Assembly (NCBI RefSeq): GCF_003577475.1
Contig: NZ_QPEP01000003.1
Span: 186,001-250,000 of the forward strand
Source of the DNA: Salinibius halmophilus
Lineage (GTDB): Bacteria; Pseudomonadota; Gammaproteobacteria; Pseudomonadales; Natronospirillaceae
Length of the DNA stretch: 64,000 nucleotides
Reading direction: 5' to 3'
Both the position numbers and the translations under genes were made by a program. The notes under the pieces are model-generated. The model did not search any database. It was not told where the DNA came from and was given only the letters and a program-made list of their open reading frames with translations. Shown piece after piece: positions 8,414-17,942 of the stretch (positions are counted from its first letter, which is position 1; every line of letters starts with the position of its first letter).

Positions 8414-9652
8414 TCATTCCGCCGCGAACAGCGCCATGGCTTCAATATGGCGTGTTTGCGGGAACATATCCATCATTGCGAGTTGTTGCAAAGCAAATCC
8501 TTTGCTGGTCAATAGCTTAGCATCTCGCGCCAGGGTTGCTGGGTCGCAAGATACATAAATAATTCTCTCATTGCCTTGCCAAGGGTAGTGGTCGACGGCT
8601 TGCTGTGCGCCAGCTCTAGGCGGATCTAGCACAACAATGTCAGCGGCAGTGCTTGCCCAGGTATTGCTTGGTTCAAACAAGTTATCAACCAAAAACTGGC
8701 AGTTGCTTAGCTGATTCAACTGGGCATTAACTTGCGCTTGTTGAATGCTATGTTCACTGCCTTCCACCCCAACAACAGCTTTCACGTGCGGGGCAAACGA
8801 CAAGGCAAAGTTGCCAATACCACAAAATAAATCCAAAACGGTTTCTTTGGCTTTAGGTGCAGCCCAAGCGAGCGCTTGGCGAACCATTTGTTCGTTTATC
8901 GCCGCATTCACTTGCGAGAAATGGCTCGCATTATACTGAAAGGTCACCGAATCAATCTGATACGCTAACTCGCCAGCAGGCCCTGCTAGCAACTTACCCT
9001 TATGCCATAGTGAAAGTTGCTTTTGCTCACAGTAGGCCGCTAGCTCTGGCGATACAACAAGTGGCTGCTTTGCTAATACATCAACCACTAAAGGCTCATT
9101 AGCAATAACTTCTAGCCCGGTCGCCCCTTTTAACATGGGCAGTAGCCGCTTAATGTCGGGTAAATGCTGGTTAATCCGCTGATCGGCAATTAGGCAGGTT
9201 TTGATGTCGACAATTTTATTACTGCCGCGGCCATTAAAGCCAAGCGTCTCTCCTTTTATTGAAAAACGCACACGCCGGCGTGTATGCCAAGGTTCACTGA
9301 CTAAGGATTCACTCAACTGAATATCGTTGAGTTGTGCCAAGCGCTGAAACTGACCAACGAGCACATCCTCTTTGAGCGAGCGCTGCAGTGCAATGTCGGC
9401 ATGCTGTAACTGACAGCCGCCGCACTGCTGATAATAGCGACATTCAGGTTGCACTCGCTGCGGGTGCGGCACGTCAATGTCTGCTAGGCTCGCTTCAATT
9501 AATCGACGATTTTCTTTGCTGATCTCAACCGATACGGTTTCACCAGGCAAGGCGCCTTCAACAAAACAGGTTTTGCCAAAGCGCTTGCCTTTGTCTTGCA
9601 CGCGGCCTATGCCACGACCATCATGGCTAAAGGTATCTATTTGTAGTTGCAT
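8414..9652 (-). CDS. rlmD: RlmD, 23S rRNA (uracil-1939-C5)-methyltransferase
   Basis: 412 aa. An N-terminal TRAM domain is followed by the [4Fe-4S] cysteines CRYYQQCGGC, the fourth probably the Cys in KTCLIADQ. The SAM-binding motif VLDLFCGIGNFAL, DPPRAGA and the catalytic VSCDPATLARD are all present. It methylates U1939 of 23S rRNA. The start overlaps the cysM stop by one base (TAATG), and relA follows 13 bp on. Confidence 0.95.
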   Translation of the reverse strand: MQLQIDTFSHDGRGIGRVQDKGKRFGKTCFVEGALPGETVSVEISKENRRLIEASLADIDVPHPQRVQPECRYYQQCGGCQLQHADIALQRSLKEDVLVGQFQRLAQLNDIQLSESLVSEPWHTRRRVRFSIKGETLGFNGRGSNKIVDIKTCLIADQRINQHLPDIKRLLPMLKGATGLEVIANEPLVVDVLAKQPLVVSPELAAYCEQKQLSLWHKGKLLAGPAGELAYQIDSVTFQYNASHFSQVNAAINEQMVRQALAWAAPKAKETVLDLFCGIGNFALSFAPHVKAVVGVEGSEHSIQQAQVNAQLNQLSNCQFLVDNLFEPSNTWASTAADIVVLDPPRAGAQQAVDHYPWQGNERIIYVSCDPATLARDAKLLTSKGFALQQLAMMDMFPQTRHIEAMALFAAE

Positions 9653-10542
9653 TAGCGATTAAACAGCCCAGTGGATAAGTATCGGTCACCACGATCACAT
9701 ATAATGGCAACTATGGTGGCGTTCTCTACTTGCTCCGCTACACGTAGTGCCCCAACAACCGAACCACCTGAACTGACGCCACAAAAAATGCCCTCTTCAC
9801 GGGCTAAGCGCAGCGCCATCGCTTCGGCATCGGCTTGTGCGATATCCAATACTTGGTCGACGCGCTCACCGTCATAGATACCTGGAAGGTATTCAACCGG
9901 CCAGCGGCGAATACCTGGAATTTGGCTACCCTCTGCCGGTTGCAGACCAACGATCTGAACATCTGGGTTTTGCTCTTTTAGGTAGCCAGCGGTACCCATA
10001 ATGGTGCCTGTTGTCCCCATAGATGAAACAAAATGGGTAACCTGGCCTTGGGTTTGTTGCCAAATCTCAGGCCCGGTACCGGTGTAATGCGCCATCGGGT
10101 TGTCTGGATTATTAAACTGGTCTAACACCTTGCCTTCGCCGTTTTGCTGCATGGTCTGGGCAAGGTCACGCGCCCCCTCCATACTCTGCTCTTTGGGTAC
10201 CAAAATGAGCTCGGCGCCATAAGCAGCCATGGCCGCCTTGCGCTCTTCGGTCATATTGTCGGGCATAATCAACACCATTCTATACCCTTTAATGGCAGCG
10301 GCCATGGCCAAGGCAATGCCGGTGTTGCCACTCGTGGCCTCGATCAGAGTATCACCAGGCTGAATGTCGCCACGTGCTTCTGCTCGTTGAATCATCGACA
10401 GCGCAGGCCGGTCTTTCACCGATCCGGCAGGGTTATTACCCTCTAACTTCAACAGGATAGTATTCGACGTGTGCTGCCCAATTCGCTGCAAGCGAACCAG
10501 TGGCGTTTGACCAATTAATGACTCTATGGTGGCGTATTGCAT
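9652..10542 (-). CDS. cysM: CysM, O-acetylserine sulfhydrylase B
   Basis: 296 aa from the ATG at 10542 (MQYATIESLIGQTPLV, G-rich site upstream); the longer frame adds 23 residues without a family match. The PLP lysine is in NNPAGSVKDRPAL, the substrate loop is EATSGNTG, and SSMGTTGTIMG and GLQPAEGSQIPGIRRWP are characteristic of CysM rather than CysK. It makes cysteine from O-acetylserine and sulfide, or S-sulfocysteine from thiosulfate. It heads the minus-strand run and is divergent from barA, the same pairing as cysM/gacS in pseudomonads. Confidence 0.96.
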   Translation of the reverse strand: MQYATIESLIGQTPLVRLQRIGQHTSNTILLKLEGNNPAGSVKDRPALSMIQRAEARGDIQPGDTLIEATSGNTGIALAMAAAIKGYRMVLIMPDNMTEERKAAMAAYGAELILVPKEQSMEGARDLAQTMQQNGEGKVLDQFNNPDNPMAHYTGTGPEIWQQTQGQVTHFVSSMGTTGTIMGTAGYLKEQNPDVQIVGLQPAEGSQIPGIRRWPVEYLPGIYDGERVDQVLDIAQADAEAMALRLAREEGIFCGVSSGGSVVGALRVAEQVENATIVAIICDRGDRYLSTGLFNR

Positions 10543-10677
10543 GGCGACCCCCCGATAATTTGGGGCGTATGATACGCCAGCGCGACTGAATTGTGTATGA
10601 GAGATTGCCAATGCAATTTGTGGTTTTTATCTGTGCAAGTGGGTGTGTTAATCTGCTAGCAGTGAAGGAGAAATTGC

Positions 10678-13347
10678 ATGAAACTTGCCCTGCATAGCCG
10701 ACTAGCGCTGATAACGCTAGCGCCCGCGTTTATCATTATCGTTCTGATAACGACTATTTTAACCAGTCAACAAGTGGCAGACACTGGCAAGGAAGTGCAA
10801 GCCGAAGCAGCTCGCTACACCCAACAATTTGCCAAATTGCTGCAATATGCTGGGCAGCAGCAATATGCTGGCGAACCGTTCAGTTGGCAAACCGACAACC
10901 AGAGTTTTTTCGATTTACTGCACTCTTTTTATGCCAATGACCGGGCACGATCGATCGTGTTATACCAACCCAATGGAGACATTGCCCGCCGCTTGGGCAA
11001 CACAGGTGATGGCAATATTCTACCGCCACTCGATCAGCTACAAGCGAACCAGCAATCATTAATCGACAACCAGTTCGCTGCCCGCTATAGAATTACCCTT
11101 GAGCCAGGGGAAGTTCATGCAGGCTGGGTAGAGATCACTTTCGATTTTTCTGACACCCGCATTGATGCCTACAGCACCATTATGATTAACAGTGGCTTCA
11201 CCATCGTCGCGTTGATCATTCTGTACTTTTTGGTCATTGCAGTGGCTCGCAGTGCGGCGGAACCGATTCGGCGAATTGTTGAAGCCACACAGTACATTCG
11301 CGAGGGCGAGTACGATACACGCCTCGAGACCACTAGCTCATCCAATGAACTGCGTGACTTAGAATATACCATTAACCATCTGGTCGCAGAGCTGCAAGCT
11401 GCGCGCGATGAAATGCAGCAGAGCATCGACGTCGCCACGCAAGATTTAAAAACATCACTAGAAGGGTTTGAACGCCAAAACATCAAACTAGAACAATCGC
11501 TAAAAGAGGCTGAAAATGGCGCCAAGCTGAAAACCCGCTTCCTCGCCAATATGAGCCATGAAATGCGCACGCCACTGAATGCCATTCATGGCTTAACTCA
11601 GCTAATGGTTAAGTCGAACTTGCCTAAGAAAGAGCAAGAGCGCATGCAAACCGTTTTGGCATCGGCCGACTGGCTACTGACGCTAATTAACGACTTGCTC
11701 GACTTTTCGAAAATTGAAGCGCGCAAACTTGAGCTTGAAAAGCGCGAGTTTGTGCTGCGCGATGCGCTTGAGTCGGTGATGTCGATGCTAGCACCGCAGG
11801 CCCATCAAAAACGTATCGACCTAGCCCTAATGGTGTTTGAGGAAGTTCCGCATCATATTGTTGGTGACGAAGTACGCCTTAAACAGGTAGTTACCAATTT
11901 GGTTAGCAATGCTATTAAGTTTACCGAGAAGGGCTCAGTGGTGGTGCGTGTGATGCTCGAAGAGGAGCTTGAAGATATTTGGCGCCTAATGGTTAGTGTT
12001 ACCGACACGGGCAAGGGTATGAGCAAGGAGCAGTGCAAAAAGCTGTTCTCCTCCTACGAGCAAGGCGCAAGCGATGTGACTCGCCTGCACGGTGGCACTG
12101 GCTTGGGGTTGAGTATTAGTCGCAAGCTCGTTGAGTTAATGGGCGGCGATGTGAGTGTTGAATCAGAAATTGGCCGCGGCTCGGTTTTTAAACTGACCAT
12201 TCAAGCAGGCAAAACTGGCACGCTAGTGGAAAACACCGTGCTGCGTGATGCTTGGGTATGCGAAAGCAATGAGTTGCGCGATAACGCCCTAGTCAATGTG
12301 CTGCGCTATAGTGGTTTTGCCGTCAATCGAGCTGCTACCTGCGCCGAAACACCAGAGGGTGAACCACTATTTTTAGGGGTCGATAATCCCAATGAGCTGC
12401 CTTGGCAGCGTCTCATTCATTTAAGCCAAACGCGCCAACTAACTGTGGTACTACCTTGGCACCACGAATCAGCCGTTGAGCAATTAATTAATCAAGGCAT
12501 TAATACCCTAGTGCATCCTGTGATGAGCCGAGACCTGTTAACGCGCCGCACTGAATCGAAAAAACCACAACTAGAGCAAGTGCCAACCGTACTGGCTGTA
12601 GATGACCACCCAGCTAACTTATTCTTGCTTAAAGAGTTACTGGCTGAAGCACCAATACGAATGCTAACCGCCAACAGTGGCCATGCCGCCATCGACTTAG
12701 TCACGCGCGAACCAGTTGATATGATTTTAATGGATATTCGCATGCCGGAAATGGATGGGGTAGAAACCATGCAGCGCATTCGCCAAATGCCACAGTATGC
12801 CAAGATTCCAATTATTGCAGTCACCGCCCATGCTATGGCGGATGAGCGGCGTCGGTTATTGGATCAAGGTATGGACGACTATATTTCCAAGCCAATTAAT
12901 ATCAACAACCTTGAGCAAGTACTACAGAGCCGGCTTGAAATGAAAGAGCTACCGGAGGACAGTGTGGTCGAGCAACAGGCAGGCAGCAATCAAACAGAAC
13001 TAGATTTTGATGCCACACTTGCCGTGCGTCGATCGGGTGGCAAAGCACATTTAGCCGAGCATATGATGGATGACTTTTTGGCGGCACTACCAGATATGAT
13101 TAGCCAAATAGAAACCAGTGCACCCGCTAGCGAGGACAGGCTAGATGCTGTACACAAGTTGCATGGGGCCAGTAAATTATGTGGTTTACCTCGCCTAAGT
13201 AAGGCACTGCAACAGTGTGAAGAGGCATTAAAGTCCGGTGTTGACGAACTCGATAGTTTGGCCGACGTAATGGCTGCCATCGAGGCCGTCAGCCAGATTA
13301 ATAAGTCAGATTGGCAAGCGCATCTTATTGCTGCAGCAACACGGTAG
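10678..13347 (+). CDS. barA: BarA/GacS hybrid sensor histidine kinase
   Basis: 889 aa, with GAAGGAG 6 nt before the start. Order: TM1 (~8-28), a periplasmic sensor of ~140 aa, TM2 (~170-190), HAMP, DHp with phospho-His294 (NMSHEMRTPLNAI), HATPase (VTNLVSNAIKF, DTGKGMS, GGTGLGLSIS), a degenerate receiver (~520-630), a true receiver with Asp686 (LMDIRMPEMDG) and a C-terminal Hpt domain with His826 (VHKLHGASKLCG). This is the BarA/GacS tripartite phosphorelay, which drives the UvrY/GacA response regulator and the Csr/Rsm small RNAs. Its 3' end overlaps acpS by 23 bp on the other strand. Confidence 0.94.
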   Translation: MKLALHSRLALITLAPAFIIIVLITTILTSQQVADTGKEVQAEAARYTQQFAKLLQYAGQQQYAGEPFSWQTDNQSFFDLLHSFYANDRARSIVLYQPNGDIARRLGNTGDGNILPPLDQLQANQQSLIDNQFAARYRITLEPGEVHAGWVEITFDFSDTRIDAYSTIMINSGFTIVALIILYFLVIAVARSAAEPIRRIVEATQYIREGEYDTRLETTSSSNELRDLEYTINHLVAELQAARDEMQQSIDVATQDLKTSLEGFERQNIKLEQSLKEAENGAKLKTRFLANMSHEMRTPLNAIHGLTQLMVKSNLPKKEQERMQTVLASADWLLTLINDLLDFSKIEARKLELEKREFVLRDALESVMSMLAPQAHQKRIDLALMVFEEVPHHIVGDEVRLKQVVTNLVSNAIKFTEKGSVVVRVMLEEELEDIWRLMVSVTDTGKGMSKEQCKKLFSSYEQGASDVTRLHGGTGLGLSISRKLVELMGGDVSVESEIGRGSVFKLTIQAGKTGTLVENTVLRDAWVCESNELRDNALVNVLRYSGFAVNRAATCAETPEGEPLFLGVDNPNELPWQRLIHLSQTRQLTVVLPWHHESAVEQLINQGINTLVHPVMSRDLLTRRTESKKPQLEQVPTVLAVDDHPANLFLLKELLAEAPIRMLTANSGHAAIDLVTREPVDMILMDIRMPEMDGVETMQRIRQMPQYAKIPIIAVTAHAMADERRRLLDQGMDDYISKPININNLEQVLQSRLEMKELPEDSVVEQQAGSNQTELDFDATLAVRRSGGKAHLAEHMMDDFLAALPDMISQIETSAPASEDRLDAVHKLHGASKLCGLPRLSKALQQCEEALKSGVDELDSLADVMAAIEAVSQINKSDWQAHLIAAATR

Positions 13348-13696
13348 CGGTAACGAACTGTGCCGACACACAGTAGCTCACTAACCACTGACCACCACCG
13401 TGGCGCTGATACCGCACGTCAGCGCCACCTTCTAGGCATACTGAAACCGGTTCCGTTAATTCGACAGAAATATCCCGGTAACTTACGCCTTGACCAATTT
13501 TGGTATGAAGGGCTTTGGCTAGTCCTTCTTTGATCGCTTGCATCGTCGCTAAATAGACAACCGGATGACGGTGAGTTTGCCAAATATTAAGTTCCTGTGG
13601 CGTGAGCATTCGGCGCACTAGGCTTTCGCCATTACGATCAAACGCGCTTTGCACAACAGACAACTCTTCTAAGTGCACCCCCATACCTTGAATCAT
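13325..13696 (-). CDS. acpS: AcpS-like holo-ACP synthase with an altered active site
   Basis: 123 aa in the conserved slot after pdxJ, coupled by an ATGA overlap. It aligns along its length with E. coli Acp[24 protein letters not shown] matches [23 protein letters not shown], and the metal ligand Glu in IKEGLAKA is kept. But the other Mg2+ ligand, the Asp of GLGTDIVEI, is His8 here (GMGVHLEEL). The RF pair before the KE, the GTGI loop and the GKP motif are also lost. The family transfers phosphopantetheine from CoA to acyl carrier protein. I infer that activity may be weak or gone, and that another PPTase serves the cell. Confidence 0.8.
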   Translation of the reverse strand: MIQGMGVHLEELSVVQSAFDRNGESLVRRMLTPQELNIWQTHRHPVVYLATMQAIKEGLAKALHTKIGQGVSYRDISVELTEPVSVCLEGGADVRYQRHGGGQWLVSYCVSAQFVTATVLLQQ

Positions 13697-14415
13697 CGCT
13701 TCATCAGCTCCTTAATATCGGTAACCGCTTGGGCTAAGCCACTAAATACAGCACGGCCTATAATCGCATGGCCGATATTTAGCTCATTTAACTCGGCAAT
13801 TTGCACAATTGGCGCTAGATTGTGGTAGCCCAAACCATGACCGGCGTTAACAATTAAGCCAAGCGCATGAGCGTGGGTCGCTGCTTGCTGTAATGCAACC
13901 AGTTCATGCTCGCGTTCTTGCTCAGACTCGGCATCTGCATAACGACCTGTATGCAGCTCAATGGCCGGTGCACCCGCGGCTTTGGCGGCATCAATTTGGG
14001 CGATATCAGGGTCGATAAACAAAGAAACTTCACTGCCAACACCTGTCAGCGCCTCACAAGCCTTGGTAATGCGCGCTAGGTTGCCAAGCACATCCAAGCC
14101 ACCTTCGGTGGTCACCTCTTCACGCTTTTCTGGTACCAGGCAGATATTGGCTGGCTTCACCTTGCTGGCGATCGCGATCATCTCATCGGTGACCGCCATT
14201 TCTAAATTCATACGGGTCTGTAAGGTTTGCGCCAGCAAATAGACATCACGATCCGTAATATGGCGGCGGTCTTCACGCAAATGCACTGTAATACTGTCAG
14301 CACCGGCTTGCTCGGCAATAAACGCCGCTTGCACAGGGTCTGGATACTGGGTACCACGGGCGTTACGCACTGTGGCGACATGGTCAATATTAACGCCTAA
14401 AAGTAGCGGTTTCAC
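13693..14415 (-). CDS. pdxJ: PdxJ, pyridoxine 5'-phosphate synthase
   Basis: 240 aa TIM barrel. Visible family motifs include [56 protein letters not shown] and [12 protein letters not shown]. It condenses 1-deoxyxylulose 5-phosphate with 3-amino-1-hydroxyacetone phosphate to pyridoxine 5'-phosphate. Its ATG overlaps the upstream recO-like stop (ATGA) and its stop overlaps the acpS start, so all three are read as one message after era. Confidence 0.97.
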   Translation of the reverse strand: MKPLLLGVNIDHVATVRNARGTQYPDPVQAAFIAEQAGADSITVHLREDRRHITDRDVYLLAQTLQTRMNLEMAVTDEMIAIASKVKPANICLVPEKREEVTTEGGLDVLGNLARITKACEALTGVGSEVSLFIDPDIAQIDAAKAAGAPAIELHTGRYADAESEQEREHELVALQQAATHAHALGLIVNAGHGLGYHNLAPIVQIAELNELNIGHAIIGRAVFSGLAQAVTDIKELMKR

Positions 14416-14945
14416 TGCATTGACTCCAAGATATTTCGTTGTTTTTCAATAAATGGGCGCACCGCAACGGGCAAACTAGCAATAAAGGTTTGCTGCCAGT
14501 TACTCGACTCCGCCGTTCCGAGTGCGAGCGCTTGCTGATATAGCTGTTGTTCAAATGGATGCCACAATTCCTGCCACGGCTGGTGCTGCATGGCGACGAG
14601 CAGCTCACCATAACTGGCTGCCAAGTTACTCGGCTCACCCTCAGCTAATAATAGCCGTAAACAATCATTGCAGTACTGGGCAAACAGCATGTTGGCCGAC
14701 ACCGGCCACAGTGTTGCACCACTGGCACGCACATTTATTAACTGCTCACCTTGAAACTGCAAAGAAAAAGGCTGAAAGGGCAGCACTGACTGCAACAAAG
14801 ATGGCCAGCTAAATAAGCGAATAACGCCAAAATCATTGGTTAGCCAAGCACTCTGCATGCGTTCTGCTGCCACAGTGCGCTTAGCTAACAACCAGCCTGC
14901 TTGATTAGTCGGCGTCGTAGCCGAGCGAGCGTAAGGCACGCTCAT
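14412..14945 (-). CDS. recO: Shortened, divergent RecO-like DNA repair protein
   Basis: 177 aa in the invariant recO slot between era and pdxJ; normal RecO is about 230-245 aa. The N-terminal half looks like the RecO OB fold ([20 protein letters not shown], then [19 protein letters not shown]), then a helix like the RecO YxNELL segment ([17 protein letters not shown]) and [13 protein letters not shown]. The middle of the C-terminal domain is missing. The start is uncertain: the ATG at 14945 lies inside era. RecO loads RecA with RecR at gaps. The assignment rests mainly on position plus weak similarity. Confidence 0.6.
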   Translation of the reverse strand: MSVPYARSATTPTNQAGWLLAKRTVAAERMQSAWLTNDFGVIRLFSWPSLLQSVLPFQPFSLQFQGEQLINVRASGATLWPVSANMLFAQYCNDCLRLLLAEGEPSNLAASYGELLVAMQHQPWQELWHPFEQQLYQQALALGTAESSNWQQTFIASLPVAVRPFIEKQRNILESMQ

Positions 14946-15798
14946 CGTCGGACCAACCTCGTTTCGTTTTCACCCATAAGTTGAGCATCACCTTGTGACC
15001 AAAAAGCCTTTCCATGTCTTTACGGGCTTCACTGCCAATCAGCTTGATACGACTACCTTTATCGCCGATTACGATGCGTTTCTGACCATCGCGCTCTACA
15101 AGAATTAGGGCATGAATATGAAGGATATCGTTTTCGACGGCAAACCGTTCAATTTCCACTGCCACCGAATACGGCACTTCATCACCGAGTTGGCGCATGA
15201 TTTTCTCACGCACAATTTCGGCTGACAAAAAGCGCTCACTGCGGTCAGTTAACTGATCTTCTGGAAACCAAAATGGTCCTTCTGGCATGGCACCAGTTAT
15301 TTCCTCGGCCAACTCATCGCGGTTGTGCCCATGTAGGGCGGAAACCGGCAAAATCTTGGCAAATTCAAACTTACTGGTAAGACTCTCGATATGTGGCAGC
15401 AGCTCGGTTTTATCTTTTACTTTATCGATCTTGTTGATCACTAACCAAATCGGCCGATTTACTTTTTTAAGCTTATCCAACACTGCTTCGTCGTCGGGTG
15501 TCCACGCAAGGCTGTCGACCATGAACAAGATGACATCAACATCACGCACGGCACTTTCTGCCGCCTTATTCATGTATCGATTGATCGCCTTCTCTTGGTT
15601 TTGGTGCATACCCGGTGTGTCAACAAAAATGACCTGTCGCGCCCCTTCGGTTAACACACCCATTACCTGGTGTCGTGTTGTTTGTGGGCGGCGCGAGGTA
15701 ATCGAGATTTTTTCGCCAATTAGGTGGTTCATCAATGTTGACTTACCAACATTGGGGCGGCCTACCAAGGCAACGATGCCTGCATACGTTTCAGTCAT
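14905..15798 (-). CDS. era: Era, ribosome-assembly GTPase
   Basis: 297 aa from the ATG at 15798, with AGGA 7 nt upstream. G1 is [15 protein letters not shown]3 DTPGMH, G4 NKID, G5 SALHG; the C-terminal KH domain has [16 protein letters not shown]. Era binds the 3' end of 16S rRNA and checks 30S maturation. It overlaps the rnc end by 8 bp and the recO-like start by 41 bp. Confidence 0.97.
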   Translation of the reverse strand: MTETYAGIVALVGRPNVGKSTLMNHLIGEKISITSRRPQTTRHQVMGVLTEGARQVIFVDTPGMHQNQEKAINRYMNKAAESAVRDVDVILFMVDSLAWTPDDEAVLDKLKKVNRPIWLVINKIDKVKDKTELLPHIESLTSKFEFAKILPVSALHGHNRDELAEEITGAMPEGPFWFPEDQLTDRSERFLSAEIVREKIMRQLGDEVPYSVAVEIERFAVENDILHIHALILVERDGQKRIVIGDKGSRIKLIGSEARKDMERLFGHKVMLNLWVKTKRGWSDDERALRSLGYDAD

Positions 15799-16468
15799 CA
15801 ATAATTCCTAGCTGCTCTAACAGCGCTAACGCAGATTTTTGCTCTGCCAATTTTCTTGAACTTCCTACTGCAATGCTCTCACTGCCATCTTCTAACCGAC
15901 ATTGCACAGTAAACTCCTGACAATGTGGCTCACCAGTGATGCTAATCACCTCATATTCTGGCAATGCTAAGCGCTTACCCTGCAAATATTCCTGTAAGCG
16001 GGTTTTATTATCTTTGCGAACATCTTCAAGCGTTAGTTCACGCAGGCGGCTTTCATACCATTCTAATGTTTTAGCCTCAGCGACGACCAAGTCGGCATCT
16101 AGACTAATGGCGCCAATAATTGCCTCGACGGCATCGGCAAGGATCGACTCACGACGAAAGCCACCGCTCTTAAGCTCACCACTGCCTAAACGTAAATAAT
16201 CACCAAGCTCAAACTCACGAGCGATCTCTGCCAATGTTTTGCCTTTTACCATAGATGCACGCAAGCGAGACATTTGCCCCTCACGTGCTTTTGGAAAACG
16301 CTGGTAGAGATCTCTCGCAACCGCCATGTTTAGAATGGCGTCGCCCAAAAATTCTAGGCGCTCATTGTTTTTTGCCCCAACGCTTCGGTGCGTTAGGGCT
16401 TGCTCAAGAAATTCGGGATTTTGGAAGTGATAGTTGATTCGTTTTTGTAGCTGTTTGATGCTGGCCAT
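15791..16468 (-). CDS. rnc: RNase III
   Basis: 225 aa. The nine-residue signature NERLEFLGD is intact, as are DAVEAIIGA with the catalytic Asp/Glu and a C-terminal dsRNA-binding domain ([35 protein letters not shown]). It cleaves double-stranded RNA in rRNA precursors and structured mRNAs. The ATG overlaps the preceding DUF4845 stop as TGATG. lepB-DUF4845-rnc-era is a conserved gammaproteobacterial order. Confidence 0.97.
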   Translation of the reverse strand: MASIKQLQKRINYHFQNPEFLEQALTHRSVGAKNNERLEFLGDAILNMAVARDLYQRFPKAREGQMSRLRASMVKGKTLAEIAREFELGDYLRLGSGELKSGGFRRESILADAVEAIIGAISLDADLVVAEAKTLEWYESRLRELTLEDVRKDNKTRLQEYLQGKRLALPEYEVISITGEPHCQEFTVQCRLEDGSESIAVGSSRKLAEQKSALALLEQLGIIDD

Positions 16469-16824
16469 CAATTAGGATTCCAGTTATAGGTCTTACTAAA
16501 ACTTACCACGGCATCGATATTGTAAATAATGTGCGTTTGCACTGTGTATTCAACAATGATTTGTTCGCCGTCAAACTTAGTCACGTCTTTTAAGTCGATG
16601 TTGTCTAAGTTATTGATCTGCATTCGGCGCTGAATACGGGTAAGCAACTCATTTTTACCAAAGTCTTCAGCATAAGATTCTTCGATCACATCTTCAAAAA
16701 AGCCATTCAGGTAAAACTGATCGGCATAGATGGGCATAAACTTAACAAAAAGTAGGCCCGCAAACGACGCCAGAGCAATCCAGAATGCAATGGCATATAG
16801 TGAGAATCCGCGCTGTTTAGACAT
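16468..16824 (-). CDS. DUF4845 single-pass membrane protein
   Basis: 118 aa with a basic N-terminus (MSKQRGFSL, similar to a type-IV-pilin-like or signal-anchor start), one membrane helix (~10-30) and a periplasmic domain with KFMPIYADQFYLNGFFEDVI near the membrane. This is the usual small protein between lepB and rnc in pseudomonads and relatives. No function is established. It may help or be checked by signal peptidase, but that is only a guess from position. Confidence 0.88.
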   Translation of the reverse strand: MSKQRGFSLYAIAFWIALASFAGLLFVKFMPIYADQFYLNGFFEDVIEESYAEDFGKNELLTRIQRRMQINNLDNIDLKDVTKFDGEQIIVEYTVQTHIIYNIDAVVSFSKTYNWNPN

Positions 16825-16838
16825 AGTAGTTTCCTTAA

Positions 16839-17942
16839 TTATTCAATCGCGCCAACACGATGGAACTGCGGTAATGAGAAGAACGATGGCCAGTACATCC
16901 ACTTAAACTCTGCTCGACCAGCAATCATGGTTTCGTCAACAAAACCCCAATAACGCGAATCTAGCGATGCATCACGGTTGTCACCCATGGCAAAGTATTT
17001 GCCTTGTGGTACGGTCACACCACGGCTTAGCTGGCGAAGATTGGCATCGAATACAGAAATACCGGTGAAGGCCGACGTTGTACCTGGGTTGATAAAGATA
17101 TCATGATCTACGTCACCTAACTGCTCGCGATAACGCAGCACATTCGCCGACTGCTCGCGGCCGTCTTCGCGGGTCATCGTGAGCGTTTCACTGCCACCTG
17201 GCACGAGTTCACGCACCACGCGCTCGCCATTAACGAACAATTGTTTGCTTTGATAATCGTATCTAACGGTGTCGCCTGGCACAGCCACAACGCGTTTAAT
17301 GTAGCGCGATGCATCGTGCGGTGGCGTAAAGACAATAACATCCCCACGCTCAGGGTCGGCAATATCGAATAGCTCGTAATTCAGCACTGGCAAGTAGATG
17401 CCATAACTAAATCTCGACACAACCAGATAGTCACCTTCAATCAAGGTTGGGCGCATCGATGCTGATGGAATTTTGAACGGTTCAAACACCCATGAGCGAA
17501 TGAGCAAAACGATAAAGATAATTAGGAAATAATCTCGACCCCAAGACAGCATTTTGCCACCATACTTAGCGGCCTGCTGGATTTGCTCATTACCCGTTGT
17601 AGCAGCAAGTTTTGCTCTTGGTTTTGCTAAGACTAAAAAGTCTAACAAACGAACCAAGCCCAAAATAATGGTTGCTACAACGAGCGTCAGTGTTAGGTCG
17701 TTGCCCTCTCTAATGCCGGTAAACACGGCCAGTACCAACAATACAATGACCGCCCAACCGATTCCCTCGAGCCATTTTGGTTCTTGCAGTTTTGCCAACG
17801 CTTGCTCGTGGCTTTGTTCTCCCGCTAAGGCTAGCGACGCTTTTGTAATTCTTTGCCAAGCAAAAAATAGGGTAGCGCCCAACCAAAAAGCCAATAGTGC
17901 TAACAGCACCATTGTGTAAATCACCGAGGGAATACCTAACAT
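16839..17942 (-). CDS. lepB: Signal peptidase I with extended membrane region
   Basis: 367 aa against about 284-324 in relatives. Catalytic Ser162 is in IPSASMRPTL and Lys216 in ASRYIKRVVAVPGD; GDNRDASLDSRYWGFV is the conserved box E. It removes signal peptides at the outer face of the inner membrane. The N-terminal 150 residues hold four hydrophobic segments (~4-28, 59-76, 82-105, 136-150) where E. coli LepB has two. The start overlaps the lepA stop by one base. Confidence 0.95.
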   Translation of the reverse strand: MLGIPSVIYTMVLLALLAFWLGATLFFAWQRITKASLALAGEQSHEQALAKLQEPKWLEGIGWAVIVLLVLAVFTGIREGNDLTLTLVVATIILGLVRLLDFLVLAKPRAKLAATTGNEQIQQAAKYGGKMLSWGRDYFLIIFIVLLIRSWVFEPFKIPSASMRPTLIEGDYLVVSRFSYGIYLPVLNYELFDIADPERGDVIVFTPPHDASRYIKRVVAVPGDTVRYDYQSKQLFVNGERVVRELVPGGSETLTMTREDGREQSANVLRYREQLGDVDHDIFINPGTTSAFTGISVFDANLRQLSRGVTVPQGKYFAMGDNRDASLDSRYWGFVDETMIAGRAEFKWMYWPSFFSLPQFHRVGAIE

